Positions 36,591 to 48,143 of a stretch of 64,000 bases of DNA are shown here, one piece after another. The notes under the pieces are model-generated. The model made no database searches. It was given only the letters and a program-made list of their open reading frames with translations, and was not told the DNA's origin. The DNA is from Mycobacterium sp. MBM. GTDB lineage: Bacteria; Actinomycetota; Actinomycetes; Mycobacteriales; Mycobacteriaceae. Every line of letters starts with the position of its first letter. The stretch's first letter is position 1. The position numbers and the translations under genes are program-made. The stretch covers positions 1 through 64,000 of the forward strand of contig JAKJHY010000005.1 of assembly GCA_021648845.1 (NCBI GenBank), in the 5' to 3' direction.

Positions 36591-37291
36591 CCCGTCGGGC
36601 AGGTACCGGCCGCCTCGCGCAGCACCCGCGCCGACGGCGCGTCGACCGGCAGTCCGTACCCGCGCAGCACCGCGGCGAACTGCACCGCGTACTGACACCA
36701 GAACGCCCGGTTCGGCGGCATCCACACCGCCGGCTCGCTATCGCCCTTGTTCTGGTTCGTCGGGCCGTCGACCGCCAGCAGATTCGCCGGGTCATTGGCG
36801 AAACGCAAGCGCAGCTCGTCAGACCAGTTGCGGGCACCCAGATCCCAGGCCAGCGCGAGCGGGACGATGTGGTCGATCTGCACCGAGGCCCCGATCTGGT
36901 TGCCACGCACGAAGGCGACGGTGGCGTTGGTGTAAGGATCGACCAGCGTTCCTGTCGCGACGGCGGTCGGGCAGCGCGTGATCGCCACATACGTCTTCTC
37001 GACGAGATCGCGATTCAGGATGTCATTGCGGGTGTCGCATCCGTTGCGGCCGCCGGGTGCGTCATTGTCGTCGTCCCAGGACTCGCCGAACGCGTCGCGG
37101 CGGTAGTCGTAGCCGGGTACCCGGACCGGAATCTCGACGACCCCGGCCAGCACGTCGGCACCGGGGGCGATGGTCGGGGTGTCGGCCTGCGCCGCGTACC
37201 GGGCCGAACCGGCTCCGGGCTCCGTGCTGACCTGCACCGCCACCACGACCGCCAGCGCGACACCGGCACCCAGCAGGCCGACCCGCTTCAC
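36587..37291 (-). CDS. Exported HNH-family (DUF1524-type) nuclease-like protein
   Basis: 234 residues with an N-terminal signal/anchor segment (about 3-25). The nuclease core is visible as DHIVPLALAWDLGA, then FANDPANLLAV, NQNKGDSEPAVW and cysteines at WCQYA and GTCPTG. This is the DUF1524/HNH fold of extracellular nucleases. It matches Rv2972c beside recG. GTG at 37291 overlaps the recG TGA. It may degrade extracellular DNA; activity is not proven for the mycobacterial proteins. Confidence 0.85.
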   Translation of the reverse strand: MKRVGLLGAGVALAVVVAVQVSTEPGAGSARYAAQADTPTIAPGADVLAGVVEIPVRVPGYDYRRDAFGESWDDDNDAPGGRNGCDTRNDILNRDLVEKTYVAITRCPTAVATGTLVDPYTNATVAFVRGNQIGASVQIDHIVPLALAWDLGARNWSDELRLRFANDPANLLAVDGPTNQNKGDSEPAVWMPPNRAFWCQYAVQFAAVLRGYGLPVDAPSARVLREAAGTCPTG

Positions 37292-39522
37292 GACTTGTCC
37301 AGGTATTGGACCCGATCGGAGTCGGAGAACGGCGCGGCCAGCACGTCCAGACCGGGTTGGTACGGATTCTGCAGGTAGGCCGCCTCACAGAACGTGCGGG
37401 CGTCCTGGATGATTCCGAGATGGTCGGCCAGGGACAGGAACCTCAGCGTGGTGAGACGTCCGGACTGGTTGTAGCCCAAAACATCTCCTTCCTGGCGTTC
37501 CTGCAAATCGAGGTCGGCCAGAGCGAATCCGTCCAGCGTGCCCGCCACCGCCCGCAGCCGCTCACCGGCCTTCGAACTCTCCGGCATCCTGGTCACCAAC
37601 AGACACAGGCTCGGATGCTGACCACGCCCGATGCGCCCGCGCAGTTGATGCAGCTGGCTGATACCGAACCGGTCGGCGTCCATCACCACCATCATGGTGG
37701 CATTGGGCACGTCGACGCCGACCTCGATGACCGTGGTGCAGATCAGCACGTCGATCTCACCGGCCCGGAACGCCGACATCACCGCGTCCTTTTCCTCGGG
37801 CGCCAGCCGTCCGTGCATCAGGCCCAGCCGCAGTCCGGAGAGCGGACCGGTGCGTAACCGTTCCAGCACCTGCAGGACGGTGATCGGAGGCGGACCGTGC
37901 TCGTAGGCGTTTTTCTTGTCCGGTTCCTCGTCGATACGCGACGCCACCACATAGGCCTGGCGACCGGCGGCCACCTCTTCGACGATGCGCGCCCACGCCC
38001 GGTCCAACCAGGACGGCTTGTCCTTGGTGAACACCACATTGGTGGCGATGGGCTGACGTCCGCGGGGCAGTTCGCGTAGTGTCGAGGTTTCCAGATCGCC
38101 GAACACCGTCAGCGCGATGGTGCGCGGGATCGGTGTCGCCGTCATCACCAACAGGTGTGGCGTGATCCCACCACTTGCTTTGGCGCGCAACCGGTCCCGC
38201 TGCTCGACACCGAATCGGTGCTGTTCGTCCACCACCACCATACCCAGCTGGTGGAATTCCACCGACTCTTGGATGATCGCGTGCGTGCCGACCACGATTC
38301 CGGCTGTGCCGGAATATATCTCGTCGCGCGCCTGACGCTTCTGCTGTGGTGACATCGATCCGGTGAGCAGCGTGACGGCGGTGGCGTCATCCGCAGCCCC
38401 CAGCTCACCGGCCATCGCCAGCGGCCCCAGCACCTGGCGAATGGAGCGGTAGTGCTGGGCGGCCAACACCTCGGTGGGCGCCAACAACGCGCATTGCAGG
38501 CCGGCGTCGACCACCTGCAGCATCGCCAGCACAGACACGATGGTCTTGCCGGAACCGACCTCACCCTGCAGCATCCGGTTCATCGGCCGGGTCTTGGCGA
38601 GTTCGGCGGAGATCACGTCGAGCACCTCGCGCTGCCCACCGGTCAACTCGAAAGGCAACCGTGTCTGCAGGGCGGCGGCCAAACCGTCCGCCCGCAGCGG
38701 TGCCGCCGGGCCGGTCTCACCGAGCTCGCCGTAGCGCCGGGCCACCAATGCCCACTGCAGACCGATCGCCTCGTCGTAGGTCAACCGTTCCTGCGCCGCC
38801 GCCCGCTCGACGGCGTTCTCCGAGACGTGGACCCCGCGCAGCGCCCTGTCCTCGGACATCAGATCCCACTGCTGCAGAAAGCTTTTCGGCAAGAGTTCGG
38901 GAATCGGGTCGAGCACGGCCAGCACCTGGCAGATGCAGGCGTAGATGTCCCAGCTCTGCAGCTTCTTCGTCGCCGGGTAGATCGGGAAGAACTCACGTTC
39001 GAAGGCGGCCAACACATCCGAACCTGATTCTCCGGAGGCGTCGGCGATCTTCTTGAACGAGCGGGTGCCGATGGTCCGTCCACCCGGCGCCCCGATGACC
39101 AGGAACGCCGGATGCGACAGCTGGACCGTATTCCTGAAGTAGCCGACCTCGCCGGAAAGCATGACTCTGGTGCCTTCGGTCAGGCTGCCGATCAGGTAGT
39201 CGGCGTTGAAGAAGGTGGCGGTGATGGGTGGGTTGCGCTCACCGAGGGTGACCCGCAACAACTTGCGGGGCCGCCTGCCCGGCTGCGGTTTCATCTGCCG
39301 CACGTCGGTGGCGGTGATGACATCGACGAAGGTCACATGGGTGCCCTCCTCAAGTTCGATCGCCTCACCCTCTTCGCGCACATTCATACCGTCGCTGTAT
39401 TTGCGCGGATAGTGACGCAGCAGATCGTTGACGGTGCGGATACCGAAGGCTTCTTCGAGCTTGTCCGCGGCCTTGGCCCCGACGATGGGTGAGAGCAGAT
39501 CGTTGAGCGCAACCACCCTCAC
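37288..39522 (-). CDS. recG: ATP-dependent DNA helicase RecG
   Basis: 744 residues. An N-terminal OB/wedge domain is followed by the helicase core with Walker A GEVGSGKT, motif II DEQH (VVDEQHRFG), TATPIPRT and the C-terminal QLRGRIGRG. It remodels stalled forks and Holliday junctions. GTG at 39522 overlaps the DAK2 gene stop (GTGA) and its own stop overlaps the HNH gene. It equals Rv2973c. Confidence 0.97.
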   Translation of the reverse strand: MRVVALNDLLSPIVGAKAADKLEEAFGIRTVNDLLRHYPRKYSDGMNVREEGEAIELEEGTHVTFVDVITATDVRQMKPQPGRRPRKLLRVTLGERNPPITATFFNADYLIGSLTEGTRVMLSGEVGYFRNTVQLSHPAFLVIGAPGGRTIGTRSFKKIADASGESGSDVLAAFEREFFPIYPATKKLQSWDIYACICQVLAVLDPIPELLPKSFLQQWDLMSEDRALRGVHVSENAVERAAAQERLTYDEAIGLQWALVARRYGELGETGPAAPLRADGLAAALQTRLPFELTGGQREVLDVISAELAKTRPMNRMLQGEVGSGKTIVSVLAMLQVVDAGLQCALLAPTEVLAAQHYRSIRQVLGPLAMAGELGAADDATAVTLLTGSMSPQQKRQARDEIYSGTAGIVVGTHAIIQESVEFHQLGMVVVDEQHRFGVEQRDRLRAKASGGITPHLLVMTATPIPRTIALTVFGDLETSTLRELPRGRQPIATNVVFTKDKPSWLDRAWARIVEEVAAGRQAYVVASRIDEEPDKKNAYEHGPPPITVLQVLERLRTGPLSGLRLGLMHGRLAPEEKDAVMSAFRAGEIDVLICTTVIEVGVDVPNATMMVVMDADRFGISQLHQLRGRIGRGQHPSLCLLVTRMPESSKAGERLRAVAGTLDGFALADLDLQERQEGDVLGYNQSGRLTTLRFLSLADHLGIIQDARTFCEAAYLQNPYQPGLDVLAAPFSDSDRVQYLDKS

Positions 39523-41117
39523 TCCACCCCGATCAGCAGGGCGTCGCCACCGTGATCGGTGCGGTAGCTGACCAATTCGGTGCCCAGATGCTGCTGGTGC
39601 ACATGATCGCGCAACCGCTCCCCCACCTTCTCCTCGACGCCGGCACCGATCAGCACGGTCACCAGTTCACCGCCCGCGGCCAGCAGCAGGTCGATCAAAC
39701 CGGCACCGGCCGAGGCCACGTCGCGGCCCACGATCAGCACCTCGTCACCTGAAATGCCGAGTCCGTCACCGGGTTTGCAATGACCGGCCCAGGTCAGCGC
39801 ATCCTCATCGGCGATCCGCACCGAACCGTGCCGGGCACCGGCGGCGGCACGAGCCATCGTGTACCCGTCGTCCACGCCATGACGCGCCGCGTCGTGCACG
39901 GCCAGCGCCGCCAACCCCTGCACCATCGACGCGGTCGGCACCGGCACCACATCGATACCCCAACCGGTCGCCGCCGTACAGCCGGCCACCAGCTCCTCGG
40001 CGGCGACGAAACCATTGGGCAACACCATGATCTGGGCGGCGTCGGTGTCGACGAGCGCGCGCAACAACCGCTGCGCACTGATCGGTACGCCGTCCTGCGG
40101 GCACAGGACATGCGCACCCTCCCCGGTGAACAAGGCTGCCGCCCCCTCGCCCTCGACGACGGCGAGTACGGCGCGGTCCCGTCCAGCGGTGTGCACCGGA
40201 CGAGCCCCGGTGAGCACGGTGATCTGGATGCCGCTGGGACGGCCGAGCGCGAGCCCGGCCTCCACGGCGGCCCCGGCATCGTCGGTGTGCACGTGCACCG
40301 AATGGGTTCCACCGGCGCCCGCGGTGATCGCCACCGAGTCCCCGAGGGCATCCAGCCTCGCGCGCAGGCCCTCCACGGCGTCGCCGCGGCAACCGTCGAG
40401 AAGGTACATCACCTCGAACTGCGGCGGCGCCGGCGCACCGAGGACAGGCTCCACCGTGGCGGCCGCCGGTTCATAGCGGTGCCGCCGGGGCACGGTGCCC
40501 ACCAGGGTGGCGGTCAACGCGTCGAGCAGGACCAGCAACCCCCGCCCGCCGGCATCGACGACACCTGCCTCGGCCAGCACGTCGAGCTGATCGGTGGTGC
40601 GTTCCAGGGCAGCGACCGCCGCCGTCGCGGCCGCGGAAACGACGGCGGCGATATCGGCGGCCTCGGCGGCAGACGCCTCGGCGGTATCGGCGGATGCGCC
40701 GAGCACCGACACGATCGTCCCGGGCACTGCCTCGCCCATTGAGGCCACCACCAACCCCTCGGCGCAGCGCAGTGCCGCCGCGAAAGCCGGCCCGTCCACC
40801 TGCGAGAGCCGCCGTTGCGCCGTGACGTCGGCGAGGCCACGCAGAATCTGGGACAGGATCACCCCGGAGTTGCCGCGTGCGCCGCGCAGCGCACCGTCGG
40901 CCAGGCAGCCCGTCACCTCGACCAGGTCGTGACCCTCGCGTCCCTCCAGCGCGGACACCGCCGAACGCATGGTGAACAGCATGTTGGTGCCGGTGTCGGA
41001 ATCGGCGACCGGGAAGACATTGAGCCGGTTGATCTCGTCGGTGTGGGCGATGAGGTGCCCGACGGCGGTGTGAGCCCAACGTCGCATCGCCGATGCGTCG
41101 AGCCGCGCAGCCGACAT
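39519..41117 (-). CDS. DAK2-domain (DhaL/FakA-like) protein
   Basis: 532 residues. The N-terminal DhaL domain has the nucleotide/metal motif PVADSDTGTNM (about 38) and ARGNSGVILSQILRG; a central region and a C-terminal domain as in FakA/YloV proteins follow. FakA, with FakB, phosphorylates exogenous fatty acids, which is the best functional guess. It precedes recG with a 4-nt overlap, a conserved order in many Gram-positives. It is related to Rv2974c/Rv2975c of M. tuberculosis. The ATG is divergent from rpmB. Confidence 0.88.
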   Translation of the reverse strand: MSAARLDASAMRRWAHTAVGHLIAHTDEINRLNVFPVADSDTGTNMLFTMRSAVSALEGREGHDLVEVTGCLADGALRGARGNSGVILSQILRGLADVTAQRRLSQVDGPAFAAALRCAEGLVVASMGEAVPGTIVSVLGASADTAEASAAEAADIAAVVSAAATAAVAALERTTDQLDVLAEAGVVDAGGRGLLVLLDALTATLVGTVPRRHRYEPAAATVEPVLGAPAPPQFEVMYLLDGCRGDAVEGLRARLDALGDSVAITAGAGGTHSVHVHTDDAGAAVEAGLALGRPSGIQITVLTGARPVHTAGRDRAVLAVVEGEGAAALFTGEGAHVLCPQDGVPISAQRLLRALVDTDAAQIMVLPNGFVAAEELVAGCTAATGWGIDVVPVPTASMVQGLAALAVHDAARHGVDDGYTMARAAAGARHGSVRIADEDALTWAGHCKPGDGLGISGDEVLIVGRDVASAGAGLIDLLLAAGGELVTVLIGAGVEEKVGERLRDHVHQQHLGTELVSYRTDHGGDALLIGVE

Positions 41118-41244
41118 CTACACCTCCTGAAGCGTCGCACCAGCCGTGCGCGCCACAATAGTCACCGTGGCCGACAGCGCGGCCGCTGCTGCACAGGTTG
41201 TGGACAACGTGAGCGAGCGGAGTGAGCGAACAATCGGCACCGTT

Positions 41245-41274
41245 TTGGAGATCCGTTCACCGGGCCGGTATCCT
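41245..41274 (+). promoter_or_regulatory. rpmB: Putative rpmB promoter
   Basis: TTGGAG (41245-41250), an 18-bp spacer and TATCCT (41269-41274) lie about 70 bp upstream of rpmB in the divergent DAK2-rpmB gap. GAGGAG at 41329-41334 is the ribosome-binding site of rpmB, 8 nt from its ATG. The same gap contains a GAGCGAGCGGAGTGAGCGAA mirrored repeat (41211-41230) of a type scattered in GC-rich actinobacteria. Confidence 0.4.
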
Positions 41275-41342
41275 GGTCCAGTTGTCGGGTCACCCGCTTT
41301 TTGGTTGTTGGCCCCCAAGTACTGATACGAGGAGTTCCAGAC

Positions 41343-41537
41343 ATGGCTGCCGTGTGCGATATCTGCGCTAAGGGCCCCGGCTTCGGCAAGTCGGTGTCGC
41401 ATTCCCATCGCCGGACCAACCGTCGCTGGAACCCGAACATCCAGACCGTCAACGCCGTGACCCGCCCCGGCGGCAACAAGCAGCGGATGAACGTCTGCAC
41501 CTCCTGCCTGAAGGCCGGCAAGGTCGCACGCGGCTAG
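41343..41537 (+). CDS. rpmB: 50S ribosomal protein L28, zinc-binding form
   Basis: 64 residues, ATG at 41343. The L28 pattern [17 protein letters not shown] is clear. Two cysteine pairs, CDIC near the start and CTSC near the end, mark the zinc-binding (C+) form. It is a structural protein of the large ribosomal subunit. Mycobacteria usually have a second, cysteine-free L28 elsewhere that is induced by zinc limitation. It is a single rightward gene between leftward DAK2 and ung. Confidence 0.97.
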   Translation: MAAVCDICAKGPGFGKSVSHSHRRTNRRWNPNIQTVNAVTRPGGNKQRMNVCTSCLKAGKVARG

Positions 41538-41556
41538 TTTCGCCGCACGCCCGCCG

Positions 41557-42240
41557 CTACGGCAGGCGCCAGTCGATCGGTTCGGCCCCCAGCTGCGTGA
41601 GCAGTTCGTTGGTGCGGCTGAACGGCCGCGATCCGAAGAACCCGCGCGATGCCGACAGCGGTGACGGATGCACCGACTCGATGACCCCGCAGCCGCCCTC
41701 GACCAGCATCGGTTTCAGCGTCTGCGCATCACGTCCCCACAACACCGCCACCAGCGGCTGCGGCCGCGCGACCAAGGCCCGGATGGCGCACTCGGTGACG
41801 GCCTCCCAGCCCTTGCGACGGTGCGAGGCCGGTTCGCCCGGACGGACCGTCAGCACCCTGTTCAGCAGCATCACCCCCCGCTCGGCCCACGGGCTCAGAT
41901 CCCCGTTGGCAGGGGTCGGGTAACCGAGATCGGTGCCGTACTCGGTGAAGATGTTGATCAGGCTGCGCGGGACGGGACGGACATCCGGGGCCACCGAGAA
42001 ACTCAGTCCCACGGCGTGACCGGGTGTGGGGTACGGGTCCTGTCCGACGATCAGCACCCGCACCGCGTCGAACGGAAACGTGAACGCCCGCAAGACGTTG
42101 CCCCCAGCGGGCAGGTACTGGCGACCGGCCGCCAGCTCGGCGCGCAGGAACTCCCCCAGTTCGGCCACCTGCGGTGCCACCGGCTGCAGCGCACGCGCCC
42201 AACCGGGTTCGACGAGATCTGTCAACGGGCGTGGTGTCAC
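41557..42240 (-). CDS. ung: Uracil-DNA glycosylase
   Basis: 227 residues, the family size. The catalytic [17 protein letters not shown] is at about 65 and [17 protein letters not shown] at about 190; the Asp and His of the active site are in these motifs. It removes uracil from DNA. It is convergent with rpmB (19 bp) and follows thiL by 27 bp on the same strand. It equals Rv2976c. Confidence 0.97.
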   Translation of the reverse strand: MTPRPLTDLVEPGWARALQPVAPQVAELGEFLRAELAAGRQYLPAGGNVLRAFTFPFDAVRVLIVGQDPYPTPGHAVGLSFSVAPDVRPVPRSLINIFTEYGTDLGYPTPANGDLSPWAERGVMLLNRVLTVRPGEPASHRRKGWEAVTECAIRALVARPQPLVAVLWGRDAQTLKPMLVEGGCGVIESVHPSPLSASRGFFGSRPFSRTNELLTQLGAEPIDWRLP

Positions 42241-42267
42241 GAGGCCTCAAACTAGCGTGCCGCCCGT

Positions 42268-43218
42268 TCAGTAGGACTGCCAGCCCGTATTTCCGAGCCA
42301 GGGCGCTCCGTCGACGTGCACCCCCGGCGCCCCGTCGAGCACCCGGCCGATCACCCGCCAGCCCGGCGGTACCGCCCCGGGGAACGTGGCCACCAACGCA
42401 TGATCCTCGCCGCCACCGAACACCCAGTCCCAGCCGTCGGCTCCGGTTGCCGCCGCGGCATCGGACAATGCGGCAAAGTCCGGGCGCAGCGCCTCTCGCG
42501 ACAGATCGACCGCGACCCGGGACGCGGCGGCGATGTGACCGAGATCGGCCAGCAGACCGTCGGACACATCGGTCATCGCGGTGGCCCCGGCATCGGCGGC
42601 CACCAGCCCCTGCCCGTAGGGCGGTTTCGGCACCAGATGCCGCGCACGCAATGCGGCAGGCTCGTTGATTCGGTTGAGCCACAACGCATATCCGGCGCCG
42701 GAGCGGCCGAGGTCACCGGCCACGGCGACCACGTCACCGGGCTGGGCGCCCTCTCGCCGCACCGGGGCGCGGCCGCCGAGATCACCGAGCACCGTCACCG
42801 ACACCACCCACTGCGGCGCGCTCACCAGGTCACCGCCTGCAATACCGGCACCGCAGCGGCCGGCCTCGTCCCACATACCGTCCGACAGCGCCTGCGCAGC
42901 CGACGCCGGGGTGTCCGGCGGCGCGCCGAATGCCACCACGAACGCCGTCGGTGCCGCACCCATCGCCTCGATGTCGGCGGCGTTCTGGGCGATCGCCTTG
43001 CGGCCGATATCGTGTGGCGTCGACCAGTCCAGCCGGAAATGTCGATCCTGCACCAGCATGTCGGTCGACACCACGGTGCGGCCGTCGGCGGTGGTGATGA
43101 CGGCGGCATCGTCGCCGGGCCCCAGGGTCACCGCCGCGGGCTGGCGCCGGTCCGCGACGATCCGATCGATGATGCCGAACTCACCGACCTGTGCCAACGT
43201 CGGCTCGTTGTCGCTCAT
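42268..43218 (-). CDS. thiL: Thiamine-monophosphate kinase
   Basis: 316 residues. The ATP/metal motif GPGDDAAVI is at about 34, IGRKAIAQNAADIEAMGA follows, and GGGEDHALVAT lies near the C-terminus, as in the AIR-synthase-like ThiL fold. It phosphorylates thiamine monophosphate to thiamine diphosphate. ATG at 43218 is the conserved start (GEFGIIDRI follows soon after); the longer frame upstream reaches into the divergent promoter region. Confidence 0.95.
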   Translation of the reverse strand: MSDNEPTLAQVGEFGIIDRIVADRRQPAAVTLGPGDDAAVITTADGRTVVSTDMLVQDRHFRLDWSTPHDIGRKAIAQNAADIEAMGAAPTAFVVAFGAPPDTPASAAQALSDGMWDEAGRCGAGIAGGDLVSAPQWVVSVTVLGDLGGRAPVRREGAQPGDVVAVAGDLGRSGAGYALWLNRINEPAALRARHLVPKPPYGQGLVAADAGATAMTDVSDGLLADLGHIAAASRVAVDLSREALRPDFAALSDAAAATGADGWDWVFGGGEDHALVATFPGAVPPGWRVIGRVLDGAPGVHVDGAPWLGNTGWQSY

Positions 43219-43324
43219 CTCACCGTCCTGCGTCGGGGTTCCTGGCCTGAACACTCCCGCGACCTGCGGTACGTTTGGTCCCTGCGGCGACGAGTCTATG
43301 CAGCGGAAACGGAGGGCACACCCA

Positions 43325-43567
43325 GTGGTGGAAGCATTCATGCTGATTCAGACCGAGGTGGGCCGCGCCGAGGTCGTCGCGAAACAGCTGGCCGGGCTGC
43401 CCGGCGTGCACACCGCGGAGTACGTGACCGGCCCCTACGATGTGGTGGCCCGAATCGGCGCCGGGAACCCGGATGAGCTGCAGCGCGATGTCGTGTCGAA
43501 GGTCCAGCAGGTGGCCGGCATCACCCGAACCCTGACCTGCCCGATCGCCGAGACGCAGCATCCCTAG
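43325..43567 (+). CDS. Stand-alone Lrp/AsnC ligand-binding (RAM) domain protein
   Basis: 80 residues with only the alpha-beta ligand-binding domain of Lrp/AsnC regulators (MLIQTEVGRAEVVAKQLAGLPGV, TGPYDVVARI, PDELQRDVV) and no DNA-binding helix-turn-helix. GTG at 43325 follows GGAGGG at 8-nt spacing. Such single-domain proteins bind amino acids or act as modulators of full-length Lrp. It is divergent from thiL and followed 10 bp later by a DUF3515 gene. Confidence 0.85.
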   Translation: MVEAFMLIQTEVGRAEVVAKQLAGLPGVHTAEYVTGPYDVVARIGAGNPDELQRDVVSKVQQVAGITRTLTCPIAETQHP

Positions 43568-43577
43568 AGTTAGCGGT

Positions 43578-44120
43578 GTGAGCGAACCCGATGAGCATGA
43601 CGGCCCGCCCCGGTCGCTGATCATCGCCGCGGTCGGAGTCGCGGTCGCCGCGGTCATCGTGGTGCTCACCTTCGCCGCGACCCGGCAAGCCGCCCCGCCG
43701 GAGCGGCCGGTGGCCATCGCCGCCGCCCCGGCCCCGCAGGCCGACAGCCCGCAGTGCGCGGCGTTGCTGGCGGCACTTCCCGAACAACTGGGTGACTACC
43801 GTCGCGCACAAGCCGTGGAGCCGGTTCCCGCCGGTGCCGCCGCATGGCAGGCCGACCCCGACGCCGACGCGGTCATCCTGCGATGCGGCCTGGACCGACC
43901 GGCCGATTTCGTGGTGGGCGCACCGTTGCAGGTCGTCGACGAGGTGCAGTGGTTCGAGGTCAACGCCTACGGGATCAGCACCTGGTTCGCCGTCGACCGG
44001 GGTAGCTATGTGGCGCTCACGCTGCCGTCCGGATCGGGGCCGACGCCCATCCAGCTGATCTCCAAGGCGATCGCAAAGACCATGCCCGCCCAGCCACTGG
44101 ATCCCGGGCCGGCCCGCTAA
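43578..44120 (+). CDS. DUF3515 membrane-anchored protein
   Basis: 180 residues with one N-terminal membrane helix (about 13-35) and an exported domain with two cysteines ([12 protein letters not shown] and [10 protein letters not shown]) and the [10 protein letters not shown] motif of DUF3515. It matches Rv2980. Function is unknown; conservation next to ddlA suggests an envelope role. Its TAA overlaps the convergent ddlA TAG by 3 bases. Confidence 0.85.
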   Translation: MSEPDEHDGPPRSLIIAAVGVAVAAVIVVLTFAATRQAAPPERPVAIAAAPAPQADSPQCAALLAALPEQLGDYRRAQAVEPVPAGAAAWQADPDADAVILRCGLDRPADFVVGAPLQVVDEVQWFEVNAYGISTWFAVDRGSYVALTLPSGSGPTPIQLISKAIAKTMPAQPLDPGPAR

Positions 44121-45214
44121 CGCAGGCCGGTCCCGCGGGCCACCGCGGTCTCGACCATCGTCGCCAGCAGCGTCGGGTAGTCCACCCCGCTGGCCGCCCA
44201 CATCCGCGGATACATCGAGATGGTGGTGAATCCGGGCATCGTATTGATCTCGTTGATGACCGGGCCGTCCTCGGTGAGGAAGAAGTCCACCCGGGCCAGG
44301 CCCTGGCAGTCGATGGCGCGGAACGCCCGGATCGCCAGCGCACGCAGCTCGTCGGCGACCTCGTCGTCGACCTTGGCAGGGACGTCGAGCTCGGCGGCGT
44401 CATCGAGATATTTGGTGGCGAAATCGTAGAAGGTGTCCTCACGGTCCCGCACCCCGGCCACCCGGATCTCCCCGATCTCGCTGGCTTCGACTCGGCCGTC
44501 CGGAAACTCCAGGACACCGCACTCAAGTTCGCGTCCGATGATGGCGGCCTCGACGATGACCTTCGGATCATGGCGGCGGGCATCGGCGATCGCCGCGTCC
44601 AACTGATCCCAGGTGGTGACCCGGTTGACCCCGATCGAGGAGCCCCCGCGGGCGGGTTTGACGAATACCGGCAGCCCGAGGCGCTCGCGGTCATCCAGGC
44701 TCACGGTGTCCTGCTGGGCGCGCAGCACCACGTGATCGCCGATCGGCAGCCCATCGGCCACCAGCAGCTTCTTGGTGAACTCCTTGTCCATGCCGGTGGC
44801 GCTGGCCAGCACCCCGGCCCCCACATAGGGCACTCCGGCCAGTTCGAGCAGACCCTGGATGGTGCCGTCCTCGCCGTAGGGGCCGTGCAGTACCGGGAAC
44901 ACGACGTCCACGGATGCCAGTACCTCACCGGCCCCCTCGCCCAGCGACAGCAGTTCGCCCTTGCGCACCGGGTCGGTAGCCAGCGCGAGCGCGGTACCGT
45001 CGGCCACGTTCGGCAGCTCACCGGCGGTGATCGCCAACGTCTCGGGCTTACCGTCGGTCAGCACCCAGCTGCCGTCCGGCGTGATCCCAACGGCCACCAC
45101 CTCGAATCGCTGCGGGTCGAGGTTGCGCAGGATGCTTCCTGCCGAAACACAGGAAATCCCGTGCTCAGAACTGCGTCCGCCATAGACGACGGCGACACGG
45201 GTACGGGCACTCAC
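44117..45214 (-). CDS. ddlA: D-alanine-D-alanine ligase
   Basis: 365 residues. ATP-grasp motifs are visible: [24 protein letters not shown] (about 93), [11 protein letters not shown], and the C-terminal [23 protein letters not shown]. It makes D-Ala-D-Ala for peptidoglycan precursors and is the D-cycloserine target. It equals Rv2981c. The start GTG or ATG at 45214 precedes [17 protein letters not shown], which fits the family N-terminus. Confidence 0.97.
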   Translation of the reverse strand: MSARTRVAVVYGGRSSEHGISCVSAGSILRNLDPQRFEVVAVGITPDGSWVLTDGKPETLAITAGELPNVADGTALALATDPVRKGELLSLGEGAGEVLASVDVVFPVLHGPYGEDGTIQGLLELAGVPYVGAGVLASATGMDKEFTKKLLVADGLPIGDHVVLRAQQDTVSLDDRERLGLPVFVKPARGGSSIGVNRVTTWDQLDAAIADARRHDPKVIVEAAIIGRELECGVLEFPDGRVEASEIGEIRVAGVRDREDTFYDFATKYLDDAAELDVPAKVDDEVADELRALAIRAFRAIDCQGLARVDFFLTEDGPVINEINTMPGFTTISMYPRMWAASGVDYPTLLATMVETAVARGTGLR

Positions 45215-45254
45215 AACCTGCAGAGGCTACCGGCTGGGAGGCCGGCAAGGCCGC

Positions 45255-46355
45255 TCAGGCCAGCGCACGCTCGATATCGGCGACGATATCGTCGGTGTCC
45301 TCGATGCCCAGTGAAATCCTGGCGAAGCCGGCCGGCACCGGGTCTCCCCACCGCGCGCGGCGGTCGACGCAGGTGTGGATACCGCCGAAACTGGTGGCCG
45401 CCACCAGCAGCGCGCTGCGCTCGACGAGGCGGTGCACCGCGTCGGCATCGGCCAGTTCCACCGACACCAGGCCGCCGAACCGGCGCATCTGCTCGACCGC
45501 GAGCGGGTGCGACGGATCCTGGGGCAGGCCCGGGTAGCGCACCGAGCGCACCGCCGGATGATCACGCAACATCAGCGCCACCGCCTGGGCATTGCGGCAC
45601 TGCCGTTCGATACGCAGCCCGGCGCTACCCAGACTGCGCAGCACCAGCCAGGCCTCGAACGTGCCGAGCACCGGGCCGGCCAGCAGCCTGTCCCGTTCCA
45701 CGGCTGCCATCAACTCCGGGTGTGAGCCCGCCACGTAGCCGGCCAGCAGATCACTGTGCCCGGACAGCGCCTTGGTGGCGCTGGCGACGACCAGGTCCGC
45801 CCCCAGTGACAGCGGTTGCAGTCCCAGCGGGGTCACCGTGGTGTTGTCGACCACCAAGGTGGCGCCGCGGGACCGGCAGCTGGTGGCCAGCCGGTGCAGG
45901 TCGACCACATCCAGCGTCGGGTTCACCGGGGTCTCGGCGAGGACCACATCGGCGTGTTCGGCCGCCGCACACATCTGGGCCGCGGTGGCTTCCACGACGG
46001 TGACACCCAGTGGCGCCAGGTATTCGGCGGCGTAGCGGCGCACCTGGTAGTAGCCGTCGGCGGGCACGACCAGGGTGGTGCCCGGCGTGACGAGTACCCG
46101 AAGCGCCGCGCTGATGGCTCCCATACCGGAGCCGAAGGTCAGCGCCGTCGCGGCGCCCTCCAGCTCCGCGAGCGCCGATTCCAACTGGCGCCAGGTCGGA
46201 TTCGACATCCGCCCGTAGGTGTCCAGCGGTTCGGATTCGTCCGGCGACAGGTGAAAGGCCGACGCCGGGACCGGCACCGGCGCCACCGGCTCACCTGGGA
46301 CAGCTTGCAGACCAACCGCATTCACGGTGCGGGTGGAATCTCCGTAGCTTTCCAT
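45255..46355 (-). CDS. Cystathionine gamma-lyase-type PLP enzyme
   Basis: 366 residues of the Cys/Met-metabolism PLP family. The Schiff-base lysine is in SATKALSGHSD (about residue 198), the phosphate-binding region is TFGSGMGAI, and ETPVNPTLDVVDL and DNTTVTPLGLQPL are family motifs. It cleaves cystathionine or transfers sulfur groups in cysteine synthesis. It lies between ddlA and gpsA on the same strand and is an extra gene relative to M. tuberculosis. Confidence 0.88.
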   Translation of the reverse strand: MESYGDSTRTVNAVGLQAVPGEPVAPVPVPASAFHLSPDESEPLDTYGRMSNPTWRQLESALAELEGAATALTFGSGMGAISAALRVLVTPGTTLVVPADGYYQVRRYAAEYLAPLGVTVVEATAAQMCAAAEHADVVLAETPVNPTLDVVDLHRLATSCRSRGATLVVDNTTVTPLGLQPLSLGADLVVASATKALSGHSDLLAGYVAGSHPELMAAVERDRLLAGPVLGTFEAWLVLRSLGSAGLRIERQCRNAQAVALMLRDHPAVRSVRYPGLPQDPSHPLAVEQMRRFGGLVSVELADADAVHRLVERSALLVAATSFGGIHTCVDRRARWGDPVPAGFARISLGIEDTDDIVADIERALA

Positions 46356-46392
46356 GCTGTTCTCCCGTCGCCTTGCTCGCCCCGGGGGCCAC

Positions 46393-48095
<1,703 letters not shown>

Positions 48096-48143
48096 GCGCG
48101 GCGCGCACTGGAATGCGCGGTGGGGATAGGCAATGATCGAAGG

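Noticed and set aside
41118..41342. Small gene in the DAK2-rpmB gap
   Set aside because: No frame with a ribosome-binding site and plausible composition; the gap is better explained by divergent promoters and a small GC-rich repeat.
43219..43324. TPP riboswitch upstream of thiL
   Set aside because: No conserved TPP-riboswitch core (such as CTGAGA with ACCTGATC) is seen on the minus strand in this short gap.
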